Made by a program: the position numbers and the translations under genes. Under the pieces are notes generated by a model that was not told where the DNA came from, ran no database searches, and worked only from the letters and a program-made list of their open reading frames with translations. From Tridacna crocea (taxonomy: Eukaryota > Mollusca > Bivalvia > Cardiida > Cardiidae), in contig OX031070.1 in the NCBI GenBank assembly GCA_943736015.1, forward strand, positions 41,502,173 through 41,566,172: a stretch of 64,000 bases of DNA. Direction: 5' to 3'. Of this stretch, positions 1 through 10,940 are shown one piece after another (position 1 is the first letter of the stretch; each line of letters begins with the position of its first letter).

Positions 1-21
1 GGTAAAGTGTTTAGGTTTATG

Positions 22-219
22 TTAACCAAATGACAAACTACCAAATTGAAAGGAACTGCAAACAACAAATCAACAGTGATGAGTTTTGTCTTTGATAGAG
101 TAGAAAACATTGTGGCAAAACGAGAAAATGCTGGTTATTTTCTCCTTTCCCCACAATGTTTTCAACAGCCTTCTCTTTCAGGGTCGTTAAAAGTCGGGAT
201 TGTGTGATAAAAGAATTAA
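22..219 (+). mobile_element. TTAA-hairpin MITE, degenerate
   Basis: The left end is TTAACCAAATGACAAAC, with the hairpin decayed and shortened near 110-170 and a right end of gaattaa. Confidence 0.7.
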
Positions 220-900
220 CAGAGAAACATTCATTGATCGTTACTTAACATGACATTGTCTTTTTTCACAATTGTGGTATATTAACAAGGAAAAATAAAA
301 CAAAGAATTACATCTATTTCATACTTTTCTTCATTTTGAAAAAATGGTCTAGTAGAAATCTGAAGTGGTCTAGTAAAAAATTCAAATTACTGGTCCACTG
401 GTCTAGTTGAAAAAAAAAATTAATGTCGAACCCTGGTATGTCGAATGACAACTGCTTTTGTGCATAGTTCCAATTGAACTTACGTTGAATTATACCGAAG
501 AATGACCATGATTGTATCTTAACATTATTGCTGCCTTCTTTTTCAAATTTTAATTCTACGGATTGGTTAGGGCTTCTCAGCTATTTCTCACCAATTTCTG
601 CATAAATTTACTTTGGACAGTTTGAAATGCTGTAATGTGCCCTATTTCAGAAACAATTGATTTGCGGCGCCTTTGATGTTATGCATCAAAGTTTTCTTGT
701 CTCGTATTGGGTTACCTGAGCAAGAAGCACACTTTATGTGACTCTAGTAACTTTGAACTTGTTAATCCGAGTGATAAATGTAAATACTTATTAGTCAGAT
801 AAACTATCATCACAAAATGTACATGTTTTGTTTGCTAATCAGAAAGATTGCATCCCAAACGCTATAATTGTCTTGCAACACACAAAAAGGGACAAAAAAC
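220..900. other. Intron sequence, nothing recognised
   Basis: AT-rich sequence with no exon-like open frame bounded by splice sites, and no repeat I could match elsewhere in the window. The first two NF1 coding exons were looked for here and not found. Confidence 0.6.
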
Positions 901-904
901 TTTT

Positions 905-1115
905 CTGTAAATTGTCGTCTGGGATTAGCCTGCGCAGTCCGCTCAGGCTTATCTGAGATGGTACTTTACAACTGCATTTGATTTTGTGCTATAGTAGACT
1001 TGCACAAAACAAAAGAATTACATAAAAATGGAAAGATGTGTTTTGGATTACCCTGCATGGATTGTGAAGGTTGATCCAAGACAATACTTTACGAAAATGT
1101 CTGTATGCCCCATGT
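905..1115. repeat. Dispersed repeat with GATTAGCCTGCGCAG ends
   Basis: GGGATTAGCCTGCGCAGTCC, TGCGCTATAGTAGACTTGCAC-like middle and TTTTGGATTACCCTGCATGG are shared with 23565-23765. The ends are loosely inverted around AAAACNGAAGATG. I recall similar repeats from bivalves but cannot name the family. Confidence 0.65.
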
Positions 1116-1143
1116 AGCGAGTTGGAATCCATATATGCAGCCT

Positions 1144-1372
1144 TTAACTCATTACCAAATGGCAAACGACAATATTTTAGACTGGTCCAAATCGAAAGCG
1201 TTTGCAGACAACAAAATAAAAGTGACTGAAAATTCGTCTTGTGAAGGGTAGAAAACATTGTGGGAAAAGGAGAAAATACTGGTTACCAGCATTTTATCCT
1301 TTTCCCACAAAGTTTTCTAAAGGCTTCTTTCTCAGGGTCGTTAAAGGTCGGGATTGTGTGGTAGTGGGTTAA
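1144..1372 (+). mobile_element. TTAA-hairpin MITE (family description)
   Basis: This copy represents the dominant family. Ends are TTAAC(T/C)C(A/T)TTACC... and its inverse ...GGTAA(A/T)G(A/G)GTTAA, which fits piggyBac-type TTAA targeting. One arm holds a block like TTGAAAGCATTTGCAGAC (here mutated). The centre is a palindrome of about 60 bp (AACATTGTGGGAAAAGGAG... to its complement) with a single unpaired middle base, read as GGTTACC or GGTAACC. The other arm holds a block like TTCTCAGGGTCGTTAAA. '+' here means the GCATTTGCAG block comes first. No transposase is coded, so copies must move using an enzyme from elsewhere. Confidence 0.9.
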
Positions 1373-1434
1373 ATAAGCTTATATGGCGGTATCATAATTT
1401 TTAACAACCTAGTGAAAGAAAGCTCTTGAAAGGA

Positions 1435-1668
1435 TTAACTCTGTACTGAACAACAAAATTTCAGACTTGTCCAAATTGAAAACATTTGCAGATGACAAAA
1501 TAAAATTAATGTGAATCAAAACTGAAAATTTGCTGTGGAAAAGGTAGAAAACATTGTTGGAAATGGAGAAAATGCTGGTTACCACCATTTTCTCCTTCTC
1601 TCAAAATGTTTTCAAAGGCTTGCTTTCTCAGAGTCGTTAAAAGTCAGGATTGTGTGGTATAGAGTTAA
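1435..1668 (+). mobile_element. TTAA-hairpin MITE
   Basis: Both TTAA ends are present. The hairpin has mismatches (ACCACCATTTTC) and about 66 bp separate it from the previous copy. Confidence 0.85.
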
Positions 1669-1993
1669 AGAGTTTCAATTAAGATTTGAAGTGTTATTAA
1701 ATGTCTCGACCCATGAGTCGATACTGTTCAGAAATTCATTAAGCTCCCCTTTAACAGAGCATTGCATGTTAGCTTTCCATTGATAGACAAACAAGTTTTT
1801 GCAACTTATGCTAATCTCTCTGGATTCCGCATCCTGGAACCTACACATGTACTCACACCAAGTTTATGGACCATTGAGAAGCCCAAAAGTTTACACCCAC
1901 CCCTGGAAATTGAACTCGGGATCTTATGGTTATTAGGCTGATGCTCTCTCTCACAACCACAAACACCACACAAAACAAACTGGTGCAAGTGTA

Positions 1994-2264
1994 ATGCAGA
2001 GAAATGACCCACCCCTACAAAATGACCCATGGGTCATTTCTCTACATAGAGGAATGACCTGGGTCATTATTCTACGTAGAGAAATGACCCCAGACTGTCG
2101 TCTGGGGTCATTTCTCTATGTAGATCAAAGACCCCAATCATTCCTCTATGCAGTGAAATGTCCTCTTGGGTCATTTCTCTACGTAGAATAATGACCGGAA
2201 TCATTCCTCTGCGTAGAGAAATGACCCATGGGTCATTTTGTACGGGAGAGTCATTTCTCTGCAT
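1994..2264. repeat. Large foldback built of AATGACC / GGTCATT units
   Basis: The sequence from ATGCAGAGAAATGAC to GTCATTTCTCTGCAT is a near-complete inverted repeat with its centre at about 2087-2112 (GACCCCAGACTGTCGTCTGGGGTC). Each arm alternates TTTCTCTACGTAGA palindromes with GGTCATT blocks, so it can also fold into several smaller hairpins. Confidence 0.9.
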
Positions 2265-2521
2265 TAAACAGGCACACAGTATTGATATTATTCAGATGAT
2301 GTTATCAATACTGTAGCATTGCAGATATTGGAGAAAAAGGAGATGCCGGTAACTGGCATAATGATTAATATTCTCTTTTTTCCACAAGAAACTCTACAGC
2401 TTCCTTCAAGAGAGTGATAAAATGCTGACTTATTTGGTGAAAAGTTAAGACTTCAGCTTATCTATACACCAATATAAATTGAAATTTGTTGTCTATGGAT
2501 TCCTATAAATTTGAATATTCT

Positions 2522-2712
2522 GGGTCGGTATTCACCAACCATTCTTATAAATGTTCTCAGTCTTATTCTTCAGAATCTGGTCAAAGTGAAAGTAACAGAA
2601 CTTCTGATTGGCTAAACCATTTGGTTTCAGAGGTTTTGTTACTTTCACAGTCAGAAAATCTTGAAGAACAGGACTAAGAACATTCTTAAGTATGGTTGGT
2701 GAATACAGACCC
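2522..2712. mobile_element. MITE with GGGTCGGTATTCACCAACCAT termini
   Basis: Left GGGTCGGTATTCACCAACCA and right TGGTTGGTGAATACAGACCC are inverted, with further pairing of AATGTTCTCAGTC and GACTAAGAACATT. The middle holds AACCATTTGGTT. A diverged relative sits at 22790-22970 (CCAAACCATTTGGTTTG-like centre, TTGTGTTACTTTCT). Confidence 0.75.
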
Positions 2713-2752
2713 AGAACTTGCTTTTTGATCATGGGTTAAATTTATATTTCAG

Positions 2753-2836
2753 AGGATCATCGGACAAGAAGCAGAAAGAAACTATTATGAGTCACAACTG
2801 ATCATTCTAGATACCTTGGTCAAAGTTCTCAATTCA
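2753..2836 (+). CDS. NF1: NF1 coding exon (human exon 3 equivalent)
   Basis: The exon is 84 bp, enters and leaves in phase 0, and is bordered by ttcag and gtaagt. It encodes 28 residues with the core SQLIILDTL, which is nearly identical to human, and it has the same length as human exon 3 (c.205-288, recalled). It belongs to the N-terminal helical part. This is the first NF1 exon I can find. The two preceding exons (the start codon and the first 68 residues) are not visible in 1-2752 and must lie upstream. Confidence 0.93.
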
Positions 2837-3225
2837 GTAAGTATGGTACTTGTATTTACGAGAATCTCATAAATCTCGGAGATGTGATTTAGATTAATTT
2901 AGTTCGTGTCCTGTGAACAGGCAGTTGCTCTTCCCATTTTGTGACAAACTAGAGCCATTTGTTACTGCACAATGTGTCCTACAGTGCCTACCAAACACAA
3001 CCTACAGTGTTATGGAAGATCGTTCTTTACTTACTGCATGCATACCTTCATCACATATGAAATCAATACCATACAACTGTGTAAGGGAGAATTCTTTAGC
3101 TTATTGGTTATGGTATTGGTCTTTTAAACCTCGAATGAGGAGGACCTTGTCCACATAGCTTCGAATCTCGCAAGGTGGAGTTTGTATATCAGAGATACAT
3201 TTGATAAGTAATTTTGTGTTTGTAA

Positions 3226-3360
3226 GAACAGTTATTATCCCCTGCCATAGGCAGGATAGTTTAAGAGTTGTCCGTCTATCCTTCCGTCTGTCCTTGTATC
3301 CGTCCAGGTGAATATCGCCAAAAACATTGTGAAACTTTATACATGTGTACAACCCATTCT
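3226..3360 (+). mobile_element. 5' fragment of a helentron-like element (CCCTGCCATAGGCAGG type)
   Basis: TTATTATCCCCTGCC ATAGGCAGG foldback followed by GTCCGTCTATCC, TTCCGTCTGTCC and GTATCCGTCC, the same 5' plan as the elements at 12907 and 20290. The 3' end was not found. Confidence 0.65.
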
Positions 3361-3602
3361 GTCACAACACTTTTTATTATTTTTTTTATTTGATGCAAAA
3401 TGACTGACTGGGAGGTCTTTTTCAACGGTGGATATCATTTCAATGAAATTGCTTGTTAATTATTCTGTTCAGTATTTTTGCACTTGTTTCTTAACTGGGA
3501 AAGTGCAGTTTACCCTGAAAGTATTTTTGACGGTTACACATTTTTGCATTGAACTTGTTTTACATTAAAGTTATTAGACTCATGACTTTCTTTCTGCTGC
3601 AG

Positions 3603-3671
3603 CAACCCAAAGATACATCCAGACTAGATGAAGCTATTTATGTCAAGTTATTGTTACCAGATATCTGCAAG
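3603..3671 (+). CDS. NF1: NF1 coding exon (5' part of human exon 4)
   Basis: The exon is 69 bp, phase 0 to 0, between ctgcag and gtgagt. It encodes QPKDTSRLDEAIYVKLLLPD followed by ICK, matching human PKDTMRLDE...LLPEIC. Human exon 4 continues without an intron here, so this lineage has an additional intron (or vertebrates lost one). A SINE inserted into a MITE start lies just downstream. Confidence 0.93.
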
Positions 3672-3708
3672 GTGAGTCTTCAACCCATTACCAAACAATT
3701 ATATAATG

Positions 3709-3906
3709 TGGTGTCGGTGGTCGTGAGGTAGAGCGTCTGCCTCGTAACCAAAAGGTCCTGAGTTCGATTCCGGGCAGCAGGTGTCAACTTTGGGATTTTT
3801 TATTGGTGCGAGTACTGGTGTAGTTCCCAGGAAGCTGAATCGAGAGAGATTAGTATAAGTTGTCAGAACTTGTTTCTCAATCGATGGAAAATAAATATGT
3901 TTAAAC
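3709..3906 (+). mobile_element. tRNA-derived SINE with target duplication
   Basis: The head resembles a tRNA: GTGAGGTAGAGCGTCTGCC (A box region), CTCGTAA in the anticodon loop position, and GAGTTCGATTCC (B box). A non-tRNA body follows. Flanks form a 13-bp direct repeat with one mismatch (3696-3708 caattatataatg; 3907-3919 caattataaaatg). It landed just inside the left end of a MITE remnant (ttcaacccattaccaaac). Confidence 0.85.
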
Positions 3907-4042
3907 CAATTATAAAATGGCCTTGGTTGTCCGAATGTCTGTCAGCATTTTCTTGTGTGCACAGCTCCGCCTACAGTTTCCATTGGATGCATTTTAAACT
4001 TCCACAGTGAATCTCTATGATATGCAGTTGTGTATATGACTC

Positions 4043-4258
4043 TTAACCCTACACAATCCCTACTTTTGACGCCCCTGAGAAAGATGCCTTTTGAAACACT
4101 GTGGGAAAAGGAGAAAATGCTGGTAACCAGCATTTTCTACTTTTCCCACAGTGTTTTCTACCCTTCACAAAACAATTTTTCAGTCACCTTTATATTGTCA
4201 TCTGCAAATGCTCTCAATTTGGACCAGTCTGAAATTTTCTCGTGTGGTAAAGAGTTAA
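4043..4258 (-). mobile_element. TTAA-hairpin MITE
   Basis: Both TTAA ends and the hairpin are well kept, with stems beginning AACACTGTGGG. Confidence 0.88.
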
Positions 4259-4652
4259 AATTTGAACCTCTATTGGAATTTCCTTCAAGCGTATATATGC
4301 CACTCTGCAAAGATTTTGTGGACAATGTTGATAATACTTTGCATAGTTCATAGCTCTTTTGGCAATGTGCCGAAGTTTCAAACTGAGCATATGATGATAG
4401 GTGCAAGATGATAGTCATTGCAACTGCGGAACTTTGTTTCAGTTATGCATTTGTGGGAAAACAGCCAGTGGTTATGGTCATGGAGTAAAGTTTTACCTGG
4501 CAACTTTGAAAAACAATGATAATTGACGTTGTCAGTATGAAAGAAGTTCTGAGAAATATTAAACTACAATGGCAAGAGGAAAAGTTGTTAATCCTTAGCT
4601 CTTTAACAAAAGACAAATTTTTAGACTTGTCCGAATTGAAAGCATTTACAGA

Positions 4653-4925
4653 GCCCGCCCAGGTGGCTCTGTGGTGAGCGTGTCGGACTCATGGCCTGGT
4701 GGTTGTGAGTTTGATACCCGGTTGAAGCGAACTTTCTTTCTGGCATATTTTCTCCCCTCACCTCTGCTGAAGCATGTGAGAAAAGTAGTTGGTGGCTTTG
4801 GAAAGAAAGTTGTGTTAGTTCTGGTATGAGAAAGCCAGGAAACACATGTGTGACTGTGTCACAGACCGCCATGATGTGACCTTAGCTGTTAAAGTGGCAA
4901 TAGACCCCAATACAACCAACCAACC
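4653..4925 (+). mobile_element. SINE ending in (ACCAACC) repeats, nested in a MITE
   Basis: The head is GGTGGCTCTGTGGTGAGCG with the box-B-like GTGAGTTTGATACCC; the 3' end is CAATACAACCAACCAACCA. It interrupts a TTAA-hairpin MITE inside its GAAAGCATTTGCAGA block. The flanks AAGCATTTACAGA and AAGCATTTGCAAA are the target duplication. Confidence 0.88.
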
Positions 4926-5126
4926 AAGCATTTGCAAAAGACAAATAAAAGTAACTCAAAAATTGAAATTGATTTTAGAGGAATAGAAAACATTGTGGGA
5001 AAAGGAGAAAATACTGGTTACTAGGTTGCACAGAACATGCAGTCTGATCTTGTATCTATACTGTTCACTTCCTTGATGGTTAAATCCGACAAATACAACC
5101 TTTTTGCAAGATCTACATCTTCTGCA

Positions 5127-5355
5127 TTAACTCTTTACCGCACAATCCTGACTTTTAATGACCCTGAGAAAGACAGCTTTTGAAAACATTGTGGGAAAAG
5201 GAGAAAATGCTGGTAACCAGCATTTTCTCCTTTTCCCACAATATTTTCTACCCTTCCCAACTCGAATTTCAATTTCTGAGTCACATTTATCTTATTGTCT
5301 ACAATTGTATTCAATTTGGACTGGTCCAGAATTTTGTTGTTTGGTAAAGAGTTAA
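5127..5355 (-). mobile_element. TTAA-hairpin MITE
   Basis: Full length with near-perfect hairpin around 5186-5252. It lies shortly before the exon at 5497. Confidence 0.88.
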
Positions 5356-5496
5356 CGCAAGATGTCCATCACTTTTGTCTAGTACCACAAGGTTAGCAGA
5401 TGCAAAAAATATTTCTTGTAATTGTACATGTAATTAATAATTTCATTTCAGACAGGAAATCATTTGGGATTTATTTTTTTCTCCTATCTTCCACAG

Positions 5497-5615
5497 TTCC
5501 TGAATCTTCAGTTAGACACTCCGTATGTGCTCCAGTTAAAAAGTTTAGCCTCCAAAGTTCTGTTTGCACTTAGTCTCAATGCATTCAATGCAGTGTTTGG
5601 CAGAATCTCTGCAAG
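5497..5615 (+). CDS. NF1: NF1 coding exon (3' part of human exon 4)
   Basis: The exon is 119 bp, phase 0 to 2, with acceptor ccacag and donor gtaaga. It encodes a helical segment ending in LSLNAFNAVFGRISA, which matches human LSCNNFNAVFSRIST. The exit phase equals that of human exon 4. The segment before it (around LDTPYVLQLKSLASKVLF) is less conserved. Confidence 0.92.
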
Positions 5616-5639
5616 GTAAGATTAAACTGTAGAATAATC

Positions 5640-7280
5640 AGAAGGTGTGATACTTCCAAATATAGTCCCCGTGGGGTCCCGGGTTTTTTTTTTACTATAT
5701 AGTATAGGACCTCGGCCTTTCTCTATGGCATGTTGTAAAAGGCGATTAAAATTGGAGACAAACGGCTGCTTTCCTCGTAATTTGTAGAATTGCAGCAGGC
5801 TGGATATTTCTTATTCCTAATCCTACATTTTTTTCTCGATGTAAATAGGGTTTGGAATAGGAATCAATTGGCCTGTGGGACCCTGTGTGGTTTAATCGGG
5901 GCTATAAGAATAAACCACTGCAGTCCCGCGATCGTCACATCTGCCATTTCATCTGGCGGAACAAAAGTGACAGCATGCATGTCGTAAAAGGGGCATCATT
6001 TTGTGTTTCGTGCATTCCTCATTTATCATGTTTGTCTTATGTTGTTGCACATGTATGTTATTTTTTTCACCTTGCATAATTGTTTACTAAGTAAGTGCCA
6101 AGTTGTCGACGGGCCTTAAAACGCTATTCATTCCAGGGCTTCCCCTGCAAGTTTTGATTTTTGTGCCATCAAATTCGCCACTTCATAAAAATTGGGGCCA
6201 GTTGAGCCAACTGAGGTAGCCACATAGTGCTTTACATACTCCAGTTTATTGGCCAATGCTAAAGCTTTAAAATACATTGCTCAATACTGCTGTACAAACT
6301 TACTTATGTTTCTTTTCCCCCACTGGTTTCAAGGTTTTGAGCTGCAGGGACATAAAATTTGTATTTTAAAAGTAATACAGCTCCTTAATTCTATAACTGC
6401 CAATCTGTAAGAATTCTGTCAGATTTTGAGAAATTCAGGAAGAAATTTGGGATTGTGTGGTGAAGGGTTACAACATCATTTCTTTTGTCCTAAAAATACT
6501 TAAGTTTAATTTTTCAAAAGGTCCTTTTATTCTAGTCTTTTCTCTCAATATGAGTGTCCTATATAGTTACTTGTTCCTGTGCTATCACTAAGACAAAGTG
6601 GCCTACAAAGAGTAAAACCCCCCCATTCATTCAGCATTTTCACATCATATAATCATGCGTGTTTTTCCAAAGGCCTATAAGACATAATTTAGCACCTACT
6701 TTAGAGTTTTATACATATATTTGTGTAAACTTATTGTTTAAAGTCATCAGCAAAGCTAAAGACAGTCTGAAATGCTTTTGATCGGACAAAATCAACCCGA
6801 CATGTTGTTGTGTCATGGGTTTTCACGCTTTTTCGACGATCCATTTTTTCGTATCAGTTAGTTTTCAGAAATTGTTTTAGGCATTATTGTGCATAAAATT
6901 TTCGGTATATGTAGCAACTAACTCCAAAATCTGTCATTTTTACGCTAGATAAGCTGATCAATACCATTATCATGTTTTTCAATACCAACATCGATAAATA
7001 CACGCGATAAATTTCTAGCCAGTGAAAGGATGTAGACCAGGTAACCAGGTAAGGCATACTGAAGACGTGGCTTTAGAAATTATGGGCGGCGACTAAATGT
7101 TGTATCTGATAACTGATTGGTTTGATATTGGGTGGTCAAAGGGGCGTGACGAAATATTGATATTTGCTTGTTTAGCAGTGGTTTGTCTGCAAACTTGTAT
7201 GGTATGTAATTTAGACAAGACCTTTAATGATAGCCAGCCTGATAAGGTGTGATAAACAGTTACGCGGGCTTCCTTTACAC
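5640..7280. other. Intron sequence, unclassified
   Basis: Contains T tracts, a SINE-like phrase (CATGTCGTAAAAGGGGCATC near 5976, with an earlier GGCATGTTGTAAAAGGCGAT near 5727) and GC-richer patches. No coding exon or element ends could be defined. Confidence 0.5.
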
Positions 7281-7579
7281 TTGATACATACTGTGTATGC
7301 CAGAGGATAGTTTACAGACAATTTCTTGTCGCCAATACATTCGCCAGTGCTTCATTTTTGGTGCCATTTTTTCTAAATTTTCGCATTTGGCGCCACTGGC
7401 GATCGACAGCGGGAGCCCTGCATTCATTTATTCATTCATTCCAAATTTAGAAAATCTTGGAAAATTAGACTTAGGACATTCTTATGAATGCTTGATGAAT
7501 ACTTACCTTGATGTAGGAGTTGGTATTGAGTCATCTGTCGTATGTTGGAAAATTTTTGCTGTTTCACAGAAAAACACTC

Positions 7580-7807
7580 TTAACCCTTTCCCAAATGGCA
7601 AATTTTGGGCCAGACCAAATTGAAAACATTTTGCAGATGACAAATTAACAGTTGCTAAAAAGATGATTTTTCTATATGAGAGGGTAGAAAACATTGCGGG
7701 AAAAGGAGAAAATGCTGGTTACCAGCATTTTCTCCTTTTCCCACGATGTTTTCAAAAGGCCTTTATTCCTGATCCATAAAAACCAGGGATTGTTTGGGAA
7801 AGGGTTA
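7580..7807 (+). mobile_element. TTAA-hairpin MITE
   Basis: Full length. Ends are of the TTAACCCTTTCCCAAA subtype, and the right end GGGAAAGGGTTAA matches that variant. Confidence 0.87.
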
Positions 7808-7857
7808 AACTATTAATTTTTCTGGGTGAGCTGTGTTAGATTTTACTCGATCTTGAT

Positions 7858-8060
7858 AAATTTTACTCTTTATCGCATGACAAAATTTTAGAACTGTCGT
7901 TTGAAAGCATTTGGAGATGACAATATGTGCTGCAAATTATGGAATTTGTCTCTGAAAGGCTAGAAAACATTATGGGAAAAGGAGAAAATGCTGGTTGCCA
8001 GCATTTTCTCCTTTTCCCATCATGTTTTCAAAAGCTTTTTTCACAAGGTTTTTAAATGCC
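7858..8060 (+). mobile_element. TTAA-hairpin MITE, 3' truncated
   Basis: Left arm and hairpin are present (centre GGTTGCC), while the right terminal block is lost. Confidence 0.75.
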
Positions 8061-8181
8061 CTGTCTACTACTAAAAGCAAACTTTGCATGTCAATGTGCT
8101 GCTCTTGTTTTGTGACTGCTTGTAGTAAAGCTGTAGACCAACACTGATATGAAAGATTGATCTCATTCTGCCATTCTACAG

Positions 8182-8288
8182 GCTGATGACCCTGTCCAAC
8201 TGTAGTGAAGATCAGTCGGATCTGTCGGACCTAGAACTGATACAGCATCTCAATGTGGACGTGAACAGATTGACTAAACTGTTGAGTG
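8182..8288 (+). CDS. NF1: NF1 coding exon (human exon 5 equivalent)
   Basis: The exon is 107 bp, phase 2 to 1, the same length as human exon 5 (recalled). It encodes LMTLSNCSEDQSDLSDLELI and then QHLNVDVNRLTKLLS, matching human LTVCSEDNVDVHDIELLQYINVD. The acceptor is ctacag and the donor gtacgt. Confidence 0.93.
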
Positions 8289-8582
8289 GTACGTGGCTTC
8301 AACTCATCGTCTTGTAGCTTTTCACCAGGGCTCCATTTCACCAAGATAATTACGAAAAAAATTTGTATAAGTTTTACATAACTAAAGTATAGTGGCATTA
8401 ATCTGCTGCGAGGTATGTGATAGCTATCATTGAATATTTTTGAAAACTATTGTACAAAGTCAAAGTTTTCCAGGAAATTTTATCTTGATAAATTGAAAAG
8501 TTAAAATTTCCAAGAAGCTTTGATTTATCGCAATAGTTTTCCTAAAATAATCTAGTACAGTTATGTTTTATCTCATAGCGGT

Positions 8583-8811
8583 TTAACCCATTACCACACA
8601 ATCCCGAATTTTAACGACCCTGAGAAAGAAGTCTTTTGAAAACATTGTGGGAAAAGAAGAAAATGCTGGTAACCAGCATTTTCTCCTTTTCCCACAGTGT
8701 TTTCTACCCTTCCCAGAACAAATTTCAAATTCTCAGTCAGTTTTATTTTGTCGTCTGCAAATGCTTTCATTTTGAACCAGTCTAAAATATTGTCGTTTGG
8801 TAATGAGTTAA
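8583..8811 (-). mobile_element. TTAA-hairpin MITE
   Basis: Full length with both TTAA ends. The next 190 bp (8880-9070) hold a second, decayed hairpin of the family. Confidence 0.87.
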
Positions 8812-8879
8812 TGCCAGTATACTATAGTTACGTAAAACTAACACAAATTTTTTTCGTAACTGCGTTGGTGAAACAGGGC

Positions 8880-9258
8880 CCAGATGATCAAGTGTTATAA
8901 TGAAATAGAAGAAGAAGGGTTTGAAAACGTTGTTGAAAAAGGAGGAAGCTCTAGAAATAGAGCTTTCTTCTTTTACCACATTGTTTCTATTCAGTCAAAG
9001 ACAGATCCCAACATTTGCTTTTGGATTCTGTGGTTTTTTTCTTTGAACTCCAAAATTTTAGTCTTGTAAGTATTGAAAACATCTGCAGACAACATAATTA
9101 TCAAATATGATCAAAATGATGGGATTTGTATGTGATAGAGTAGAAAACATTGTGGGTAAAGGAAAGATACTGGTTTTCCAGCATTTCCTGTTTTTGTCAT
9201 AATGTTTTCATTAGTCTTGTTCCCTTGTAAAACACAGGATTGTGTGGTTAAAGTTTAA
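8880..9258. mobile_element. Two decayed TTAA-hairpin MITE remnants
   Basis: One hairpin is at 8920-8985 with the altered core GGAAGCTCTAGAAATAGAGCTTTCTTC. A second weak hairpin is at 9137-9210 and is followed by a right end gtgtggttaaagtttaa. Confidence 0.6.
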
Positions 9259-9272
9259 CTCTTTCACTGCCT

Positions 9273-9541
9273 GACCTTTCTGGGTGGCTCAGTGGTGAGC
9301 GTGTCGGACTCGTGACCTGGTGGTTGTGAGTTCGATACACGGTTGAGGTGAACTTTTTTTCCGGCATATTTACGCCTCTGACCTCTGCTGAAGTAAGTGA
9401 GAAAAGTAGTCGGTGGCTTTGAAAGAAAGTTGTGTTAGTACTGATGTTAGAAAGCCAGGAAACACATGTGTGTCACCGACCGCCATGATAAGACCTTAGC
9501 TGTTAAAGTGGCGTTAAAACCCAATACAACCAACCAACCAG
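9273..9541 (+). mobile_element. SINE ending in (ACCAACC) repeats
   Basis: Same family as 4653-4925, with box-B-like GTGAGTTCGATACAC. A perfect 12-bp target duplication CTTTCACTGCCT lies at 9261-9272 and 9542-9553. Confidence 0.92.
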
Positions 9542-9742
9542 CTTTCACTGCCTACTAGATCTACACAAACTCAATAATTTTCAACAGCTGAAAATATAAT
9601 TCCCTGAAAGAGTTTTGTCTTCAGTTATAGGCTTGACATTGCTAACAAAGTGGAAAGATCTAAGATAAGATGGTATGTTATGATGAACTAGGCTGGGACT
9701 TCGATGTGTCTTGCTCCTATCGCTTACATAAAGATTCCGTCA

Positions 9743-9971
9743 TTAACTCTTTTCCAAACGACAAAATTTTAGACCTGTCCATATTGGAAGCATTTGTAGA
9801 TGATGAAATTAATGTGACTCTAAAGTTGAAATTTGGTTTGGGATGGATAGAAAACATTGCAGGAAAAGGAGAAAATGCTGGTAACCAGCATTTTCTCCTT
9901 TTCCCACAATGTTTTCTAAATTCTTCTTTTTCAGAGTAGTCGAAAGTAGGGATTGTTTGGTAATGGGTTAA
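9743..9971 (+). mobile_element. TTAA-hairpin MITE
   Basis: Full length. A degenerate reverse copy follows directly (about 9990-10201). Confidence 0.87.
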
Positions 9972-10274
9972 GATCTTAGGCTTCTAGGTTTCAACTCTGT
10001 AGCACACAATCCTGAGTTTAAACGAACTGAAGAAAGAATGCTTTTAGAAAGAAAGCTAGTAACAGGTATTTTCTCCTTTAACTACAATGTTTTCTACCAA
10101 TCAAAGGACAAATAGTATCATTTGAAAAATGTTTGAATTGTTGTCTCCAATTTCCTACAATATGGGTGAATCTAAGATTTTGCTGTATGGTAAAGGGTTA
10201 AATCCTATACCTTAACCATTGAGCTTGGTAAGGCCGAAGTTTGAACATAGCACTCTGTTCTCTATGTTTTTCAG

Positions 10275-10345
10275 ATGTGGTCTCCAAGTTCAGAGTTTTA
10301 AAGTCAAAGCAGGTGATTTTTGCACTGGCACATAATTTAGAAAAG
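10275..10345 (+). CDS. NF1: NF1 coding exon (human exon 6 equivalent)
   Basis: The exon is 71 bp, phase 1 to 0, between tttcag and gtatgt. It encodes VVSKFRVLKSKQVIFALAHN followed by LEK, collinear with human FKFKALKKVAQLAVINSLEK. It is one codon longer than human exon 6. Confidence 0.9.
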
Positions 10346-10774
10346 GTATGTTGTTCAAGTATGTCTGAAATTGACTTAAATGGTTTACATATGAAAATCA
10401 ATACAACTCAGTATATTTGGCACCAATTTGCAGTCACATGATTGAAAAATAATGCCACATGACCTTGCAGATGATCTAAATACGTCATCATGCATGTTTT
10501 TAGGTAAAACTGCTTGTAATAAAGGATTTCTAGGGGTGGGGAAAATGGTGTGAAGCTTGAAGGTGCTGATGACACTGTTCTAACTTCTGGTATATTTTTC
10601 TTTCATTCTAATCTTTTATTTTGAAAAATGAAGTTGGCTGAAGTAAAGAAATGTCAAAGTCAAGGTTTTTACCACAAAATAGAGACCAGACAAGCCACTA
10701 AAGGTTGAATGGTTGCCGATTTTTGTTAGTCACTGGGACAAGATACATTCTTTTCCCAACACTGACTTTGTTTT

Positions 10775-10940
10775 GACGATGATTATGTGGGAAAATAGCC
10801 TTGGAAAGGGGACTGTGCGGAGTACTGGTAAAAGAGACTCCAGGAAAACATTTATAGGTGCACTGACTGTCGCAGTAAAACTGAAATAATGTTGAAAATG
10901 GCGTTAAACACCTTGAAATCAATCAGTCAATCAATCAGTT
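10775..10940 (+). mobile_element. SINE-like 3' module (GTTGAAAATGGCGTTAAACAC)
   Basis: Shares a segment with 19840-19912, 24960-25150, 30795-30870, 47100-47210 and 53080-53130: CCAGGAAAACAT, a GCACTGACTG stretch, then AATAATGTTGAAAATGGCG and TTAAACACC before an A/C-rich or CAAT-repeat tail. The repeated order suggests a dispersed SINE tail. The 5' head was not defined. Confidence 0.7.

Noticed and set aside
1994..2264. Two overlapping, similar proteins on opposite strands (MQRND...)
   Set aside because: Their likeness is forced by the palindrome; they are not genes.
1..2752. NF1 exons 1 and 2 upstream of the first exon found
   Set aside because: No segment resembling the first 68 residues with suitable splice sites was seen; they probably lie before the window.
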